Shown in pieces: positions 60,142 through 64,000 of a DNA stretch of 64,000 nucleotides. How positions within the stretch are numbered: position 1 is the first letter of the stretch; each line of letters begins with the position of its first letter. The stretch comes from Brachybacterium endophyticum (GTDB taxonomy: Bacteria > Actinomycetota > Actinomycetes > Actinomycetales > Dermabacteraceae). The DNA lies in assembly GCF_003130585.1 (NCBI RefSeq), contig NZ_QFKX01000002.1:806001-870000 (forward strand), in the 5' to 3' direction. Below the pieces are notes generated by a model. It saw nothing but the letters and a program-made list of their open reading frames with translations. It was not told where the DNA came from and did no database searches. The position numbers and the translations under genes are program-made.

Positions 60142-61425
60142 TCAGACGCTCAGCAGGGGAGCGGCGGGACGGCGCGCACCGGGGGCGCTGGTGCGGGTGA
60201 TCCGCTCGCGCCGCAGACCGCGGTAGACGTCGAGGACGCGGGCGCCGAAGGCCTCCGCGCCGCAGGTTCGGCGCGCGTGCTGCAGGGCGCGGTGGGACAT
60301 CCGCTCGAGGGCGATGTCGTCGTCCAGCAGCGCGGCCAGGCGCTCCCCGAACTCCTGCGTCGATTCCACGGCGTATCCCGTCTGCCCGTCCACCAGGACC
60401 CCGGCGACCGAGTCGTCCCGGCGGCACAGCAGCGGAAGACCGCAGGCGAGGGCCTCGATGTAGGTGAGCCCCTGGGTCTCGGACCGCGAGGCGGAGACGA
60501 ACAGGTCGGCCATCCGGTACCAGCGCGGTACCTCGTGCGGACTGACCGAGCCGACAAAGCGCACGGCGTGGCGCAGGCCGAGCTCGTCCACGAGGTCCTC
60601 GAGGTGCTCGCGGTAGGGGCCGTCACCGACCAGGACCAGCACGGCGTCCTCGCGGTCGGCGACGGCGACGTCCCGGATCACCTGGTCGAGGTTCTTCTCC
60701 TTGGCCAGGCGCGAGACGCTCAGCAGCACCTTCTGGCGCGGACCGATGTCCAGCGATGCACGCAGCGCAGCGGCGTCGGTGGCCTCGGCCGAGGTCTGCG
60801 CCGGACGGAACCGGCCGAGGTCGAGGCCGGTGGGGATGACGTGCACGGGACGGCTCACGCGGTACCCCTCGAGCAGCTCCGCGACCTTCTGGGTGGGCGC
60901 GATGACCGCATCGGTCCTCTCCAGCAGGCGGCGGGAGAACCCGGCGACGGCCTTGCGCCCCATGGTGCGGCTGGGGGAGTAGTAGTGCGTGTAGTCCTCG
61001 TAGATCGTGTGGTACGTGTGCAGGAGCGGCACATCGAGGTCGCGGGCGATGCGGCGGGCCCAGACGTGCGTGGTGAACTCGCAGTTCGAATGCACGACGT
61101 CGGGCTTCCAGCGGGTGATCGCCCCGAGGATCCGGCGCTGGTGGATGGTGCCGATGCGAGCGCTCGCGTAGAACAGCGAGGCCGAGACCGATCCCAGCCG
61201 GTAGACCTTCCCGGAGCACGAGGAGCGCAGTCCCGGGGCGAGGGTCAGCACGCGCACGTCGCAGCCGAGAGCCTCGAGCTGACGACGGAGAGTGGTCACC
61301 GAGGCGACGACACCGTTGACCGCGGGCTCCCACCAGTCGGTGGTCAGCAGCACCTTCAGCGGACGCCCGCCACCCGCGCCCGCGGGCACGGGGCTCACCG
61401 GAGCAGTCCTCTCGAGCAGTGTCAT
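60142..61425 (-). CDS. GT4 glycosyltransferase, diacylglycerol glucosyltransferase-like
   Basis: A 427 aa GT-B enzyme. The N-lobe begins KVLLTTDWWEPAVNGVVASVTTLRRQLEALG and contains HTYHTIYEDYTHYYSP, a motif shared with 1,2-diacylglycerol 3-alpha-glucosyltransferases. The C-lobe has SVSRLAKEKNLDQVI and ASRSETQGLTYIEALACGLPLL. A membrane glycolipid product is therefore probable. The start at 61425 is supported by CAGGAT six bases upstream. An alternative ATG at 61566 has the better hexamer TATGGT seven bases upstream and would add 47 residues. It is first in a two-gene operon. Confidence 0.87.
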   Translation of the reverse strand: MTLLERTAPVSPVPAGAGGGRPLKVLLTTDWWEPAVNGVVASVTTLRRQLEALGCDVRVLTLAPGLRSSCSGKVYRLGSVSASLFYASARIGTIHQRRILGAITRWKPDVVHSNCEFTTHVWARRIARDLDVPLLHTYHTIYEDYTHYYSPSRTMGRKAVAGFSRRLLERTDAVIAPTQKVAELLEGYRVSRPVHVIPTGLDLGRFRPAQTSAEATDAAALRASLDIGPRQKVLLSVSRLAKEKNLDQVIRDVAVADREDAVLVLVGDGPYREHLEDLVDELGLRHAVRFVGSVSPHEVPRWYRMADLFVSASRSETQGLTYIEALACGLPLLCRRDDSVAGVLVDGQTGYAVESTQEFGERLAALLDDDIALERMSHRALQHARRTCGAEAFGARVLDVYRGLRRERITRTSAPGARRPAAPLLSV

Positions 61426-61573
61426 GGCTCCATCCTGCGCCGACGCGCCGGTCGTTCCGTCAACCGGAGGTCCCCCGGGGGTCCACCCCAGGGATGATCT
61501 TTCGGCGAGAACCGGCCCGGGGCCGGTCGTCTCGCCTCCCTGGCCGCGCGTGCGTGAGCGCTCCATGCTCCCG

Positions 61574-61579
61574 ACCATA
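61574..61579 (-). promoter_or_regulatory. Candidate -10 for the glycosyltransferase operon
   Basis: TATGGT on the minus strand ends seven bases before an in-frame ATG at 61566, or about 150 bases before the ATG at 61425. It matches four of six consensus positions. Confidence 0.4.
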
Positions 61580-61750
61580 GCGTGAGGTCGCGGCGCAGCA
61601 GCGCGGCGCGCGGGGACACGCCGAGCGGGTTCGCGCCACATGGCCGGTGCACTGCCGGCAGGTGCCGTCGAGGCGGCCGGGAGCGGTCCGGCATCGGAAC
61701 TCGAGGGGGAGTCGCCGACAGCGAGCGGACGGCGAGGAACGGCGCGCAGG

Positions 61751-61795
61751 GGAGACGTGCTGCGAGGGGACGTGCTGCCTGGGGACGTGCTACGA
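61751..61795. repeat. Three tandem copies of a 15-bp unit
   Basis: GGGGACGTGCTGCGA-like units repeat three times with one or two changes. On the minus strand they continue the glycosyltransferase frame as STSPG/STSPR repeats, but no start signal is found that far upstream. The rest of 61580-61900 shows nothing recognisable. Confidence 0.7.
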
Positions 61796-61903
61796 GGAGC
61801 CATGCGGCAAGTCTTCGCGCCTGGACGTTCCCTGCACATACCGCCAGCAGGCGGGTGCGGTGTCGGGTTGTCCCCACCCCGCACCTGTGCCGGACCCCCG
61901 GTG

Positions 61904-61934
61904 GGAGGCCTCCGCCGCTCGGGCGGAGGCCTCC
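61904..61934 (-). terminator. Terminator hairpin of the PEBP gene
   Basis: GGAGGCCTCCGCC (61904-61916) pairs perfectly with its complement (61922-61934) around GCTCG. It lies five bases beyond the stop at 61939. Confidence 0.7.
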
Positions 61935-61938
61935 GGTC

Positions 61939-62421
61939 TCACTCGGCGACCTGGTAGGTGGCGGTCAGCTCGGTGCTCGCGAGCTGCTGGGTGAAGATCG
62001 CGAAGCGGGCCCCCACGTGCGGGTCGGCGGGATCGGCGCCCAGGGTCTCCACGGGCAGCGCGTGCACGGTGAACACGTAGCGGTGCGGCGCGCCCGCAGG
62101 AGGGTTCGGCCCGTCGTAGCCGGGGCGCCCGAAGTCGTTCGCCGCCTGCTGCAGGGAGTCGTCCTCACGGGAGACCCCCAGCGGCAGGGACGTGGTCTCG
62201 GCCGGGATGTCCCAGGCGACCCAGTGCCAGAAGCCCGAGCCGGTCGGGGCATCGGGATCGAAGCAGGTCACGGCGAAGCTGCGGGTTCCCTCGGGGGCGC
62301 CGGACCAGCTGAGGTCGGGCGAGGTCGAGGAGCCGTCGAGCTCGGGTGCGAGCTGGTCGCTCGCGACCACGGAGCCGTCGGGCGTGGAGCGGGAGGTGAC
62401 GGTGAACGCGTTCTCGGTCAT
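61939..62421 (-). CDS. YbhB/YbcL (PEBP) family protein
   Basis: A 160 aa phosphatidylethanolamine-binding-protein-like fold. Family motifs are PELSWSG-type DLSWSGAPEGTRSFAVTCFDPDAPTGSGFWHWVAWDIP and the C-terminal GAPHRYVFTVHAL, forming the anion-binding pocket. The bacterial role is unclear (Raf kinase inhibitor-like in name only). The ATG at 62421 has TAGCCT seven bases upstream; an upstream in-frame extension to 62466 is less likely. No signal peptide is present. Confidence 0.9.
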   Translation of the reverse strand: MTENAFTVTSRSTPDGSVVASDQLAPELDGSSTSPDLSWSGAPEGTRSFAVTCFDPDAPTGSGFWHWVAWDIPAETTSLPLGVSREDDSLQQAANDFGRPGYDGPNPPAGAPHRYVFTVHALPVETLGADPADPHVGARFAIFTQQLASTELTATYQVAE

Positions 62422-62428
62422 GCTCGTC

Positions 62429-62434
62429 AGGCTA
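62429..62434 (-). promoter_or_regulatory. -10 element of the PEBP gene promoter
   Basis: TAGCCT on the minus strand ends seven bases before the ATG at 62421, with no ribosome site. Leaderless initiation is inferred. Confidence 0.45.
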
Positions 62435-62487
62435 CGGGATACCCCTCGCCGAGGCCGATCCCTCACGGCTCCGGATCTGGCGGGGCC

Positions 62488-63765
62488 TCAGAAGCCGTCG
62501 GCCGAGGGCCTCGGGTAGTAGGTCAGGAACTTCTTGACCTGGTTCGCGGTGGCGGCGGCGATGTATGCGCGCCGGCGCAGGCCCTCGGGTGGGTACGCCA
62601 GCGGGTGCACCGTGGTGCGGGCGCCGATCCGTCGCACCCGACGCCGCAGCGCAGGATCGGTGACGTACCGCCACAGCAGCGTCCGCGGGACGATCGAGTA
62701 CAGGATCTCCTCGTCCGGCACCAGGCGCTCGATGCGCTCCTCGTCGATCACGTCGGCCACGACCGCCCGGGCGACGTTCGCCCCGGAGGCGGTCATGTAG
62801 TAGTTGTTGCGCCCGATGCGGGGGTTCACCTCGAAGAACTTCGCGACGCCGGTGCGCGGATCGACCTTGACGTCGAAGTTCGCGTAGCCGCGGTACCCGG
62901 TGTGCTCGAGGAAGCGCACGGCCTGCTCGGCGATCTCCCCGGGGTCGGTGGTGTACATGGCGGCGGGGTTCCCGAGCGCACCGGGGGTGTGCTCCTCGAG
63001 CAGGACGTTGGCGCCGCCCAGCAGGGTGACCTCGCCCGTGCTGTCGACGTAGGCGGTGATCGAGCGCATCGCCGTGTCGTCGCCCGGCACGGTCTCCTGC
63101 ACGACGAAGCGGTCGGCGTAGCCCGCGGCGTCCAGCCGGCACACCAGGTCCTCGAGCTCGCTCGGCTCGGCCAGGTGGAAGATCTTCTTCTTGCCCTCGA
63201 ACTCGATGTGAGCGTAGGCCGAGGAACGCGCCGTCTTCGCGACGACCGGGTACTCGAAGGGCAGCTCGGGAACGGACGTCGGTCCCTCGCCGGAGAAGTC
63301 CACCACGACGGTCTGCGGGGTGCTGACGCCGATGCTCTCGCAGATCTCGGAGAAGGTGGCCTTGTCCGAGACGTCCCGCAGCGTGCTCTCCGAGAGGACG
63401 GGGAGGATGAAGTACTCCTCCAGCTGCGCGCGACGGCTGCTCAGCAGGGCGATCAGCCAGTCCGCGTTCGCCAGCACGATCGCGGGGACGCCCGGGCGGT
63501 TGCGCGCACGTTCCTGGCCGTGGCGCAGCAGCGCCGCGGCGAGGTCGTCCTCGCTCGCAGAGGCACCCAGCTCCTGGGCGGTCAGGATCCGGGAGTCCGC
63601 GATGGGACCCGAGATGCTGCGGGTGATGATGTGCGAGATCGTCCCGTACTGCTCGTGGAAGGCGCGGGCCAGTGCGTAGACGCCGATGTCCCCGCCGAGC
63701 ATGACCAGGTCGAAGTCGTCACGGGGCTGGTGGGGTCCGCGAGCGCGGGCGGGGGCGAGGGTCAA
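62488..63765 (-). CDS. ATP-grasp ligase, D-aspartate ligase-like (peptidoglycan bridge)
   Basis: A 425 aa ATP-grasp carboxylate-amine ligase. Features shared with the Enterococcus faecium D-aspartate ligase include the N-terminal LGGDIGVYALARAFHEQYG, the ATP-binding PVVAKTARSS and IEFEGKKKIFHL, QETVPGDDTAMRSITAYVD, and YANFDVKVDPRTG followed by FFEVNPRIGRNNYY (metal ligands). It may attach a D-amino acid such as D-Asp or D-Glu to the stem peptide. The start is TTG at 63765, with AAGGAG upstream. The C-terminus YYPRPSADGF resembles that of the upstream partial gene, so the two are paralogues. Confidence 0.8.
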   Translation of the reverse strand: MTLAPARARGPHQPRDDFDLVMLGGDIGVYALARAFHEQYGTISHIITRSISGPIADSRILTAQELGASASEDDLAAALLRHGQERARNRPGVPAIVLANADWLIALLSSRRAQLEEYFILPVLSESTLRDVSDKATFSEICESIGVSTPQTVVVDFSGEGPTSVPELPFEYPVVAKTARSSAYAHIEFEGKKKIFHLAEPSELEDLVCRLDAAGYADRFVVQETVPGDDTAMRSITAYVDSTGEVTLLGGANVLLEEHTPGALGNPAAMYTTDPGEIAEQAVRFLEHTGYRGYANFDVKVDPRTGVAKFFEVNPRIGRNNYYMTASGANVARAVVADVIDEERIERLVPDEEILYSIVPRTLLWRYVTDPALRRRVRRIGARTTVHPLAYPPEGLRRRAYIAAATANQVKKFLTYYPRPSADGF

Positions 63766-63832
63766 GGGGTCTCCTTCGGGCGCGTGGACGCGGCGGGCGC
63801 GGGACGGTCGGGGCCGGTGCGTGAGCGGCGGA

Positions 63833-64000
63833 TCAGAACCCGGTGTCGGTCGGGCGGGGGTAGATCCGCAGGTACTTGCGCACGAAGTTCAGACCGGACG
63901 CGTGCGCGTAGGCGCGCATCCAGGGCCCCTCCGGACGGTATCGGAAGGGGTTCGCCAGCGCCGTGCGCGCGACGTCCTTCACGCGGACGCGCAGGTGCGG
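63833..64000 (-). CDS. Second ATP-grasp ligase paralogue, C-terminal fragment (cut by window end)
   Basis: The last 55 residues of a protein whose remainder lies beyond the window. They end YLRIYPRPTDTGF, closely matching the YYPRPSADGF end of the downstream ligase, and contain VKDVARTALANPFRYRPEGPWMRAYAHA comparable to the AYPPEGLRRRAYIAA part. It is upstream on the same strand with a 67-bp gap, so the two are probably one operon. Only the paralogy can be claimed. Confidence 0.7.
   Translation of the reverse strand, partial: PHLRVRVKDVARTALANPFRYRPEGPWMRAYAHASGLNFVRKYLRIYPRPTDTGF

Overview
The window is about 70 % GC, gene-dense DNA from an actinobacterium. Supporting markers are a WhiB regulator with an AT-hook, UvrD2 with a tetracysteine plus HRDC tail, HspR with HAIR operators, a mycothiol-type MshA/MshB protein, a mycothiol-dependent nitroreductase relative, and many start codons placed 6-7 nt after a -10-like hexamer (leaderless initiation). 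The whole gene set fits Brachybacterium or another Dermabacteraceae member best; that assignment is inference. No mobile element, CRISPR array, rRNA or tRNA was recognised. This looks like a chromosomal core region.

Layout. 1-5.4 kb: nudC, uvrD2, a whiB7-like gene with a long leader carrying a small upstream ORF, a DUF5679 zinc-ribbon protein, a spacer with three DnaA-box-like 9-mers, and a YgjP-type metallopeptidase. 5.4-12 kb: Nudix hydrolase and DUF2342 metalloprotease-like genes divergent from a PDZ/Lon-type protease, then a HAD phosphatase and the ABC-F factor EttA. 12-15.3 kb: a sugar ABC importer (two permeases and a lipoprotein) without an ATPase. 15.3-20.8 kb: two thioesterases, a TetR-controlled MFS efflux pump with paired operators, a truncated haemoglobin and an MscS channel. 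20.8-24.1 kb: an iron-siderophore importer (two permeases, a binding protein, a DtxR/IdeR box) also without an ATPase. 24.2-31.5 kb: aminopeptidase N, a DUF402 protein and a heterodimeric ABC exporter with one degenerate ATP site.

31.7-38.8 kb: a mycothiol-dependent nitroreductase relative, RpiB, an Fpg/Nei glycosylase, TspO, a GNAT enzyme, an ankyrin protein, and a thiamine-precursor ECF transporter (YkoE plus an ATPase-ATPase-EcfT fusion) behind a TPP riboswitch. 38.9-48 kb: an M13 peptidase, a His-rich membrane protein, an ADP-ribosylglycohydrolase, a fused MshA-MshB-like mycothiol enzyme, a methyltransferase, two small uncharacterised or DUF genes and an aldo/keto reductase. 48.2-53.5 kb: prpD-prpB-prpC (2-methylcitrate cycle) translationally coupled to an FAD monooxygenase, preceded by a decayed DinB-like gene. 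53.5-58.9 kb: a membrane protein and the dnaK-grpE-dnaJ-hspR heat-shock locus with two HAIR sites. 58.8-64 kb: two GT4 glycosyltransferases (one similar to diacylglycerol glucosyltransferases), a PEBP protein and two tandem ATP-grasp ligases resembling D-aspartate ligase, the second cut by the window edge.

The most notable items are the single-chain MshA-MshB protein, the tandem ATP-grasp pair that could build a two-residue peptidoglycan bridge, the whiB7 leader, the EcfA-EcfA-EcfT fusion under a TPP riboswitch, the ABC exporter subunit with no Walker A, and the prevalence of leaderless starts.
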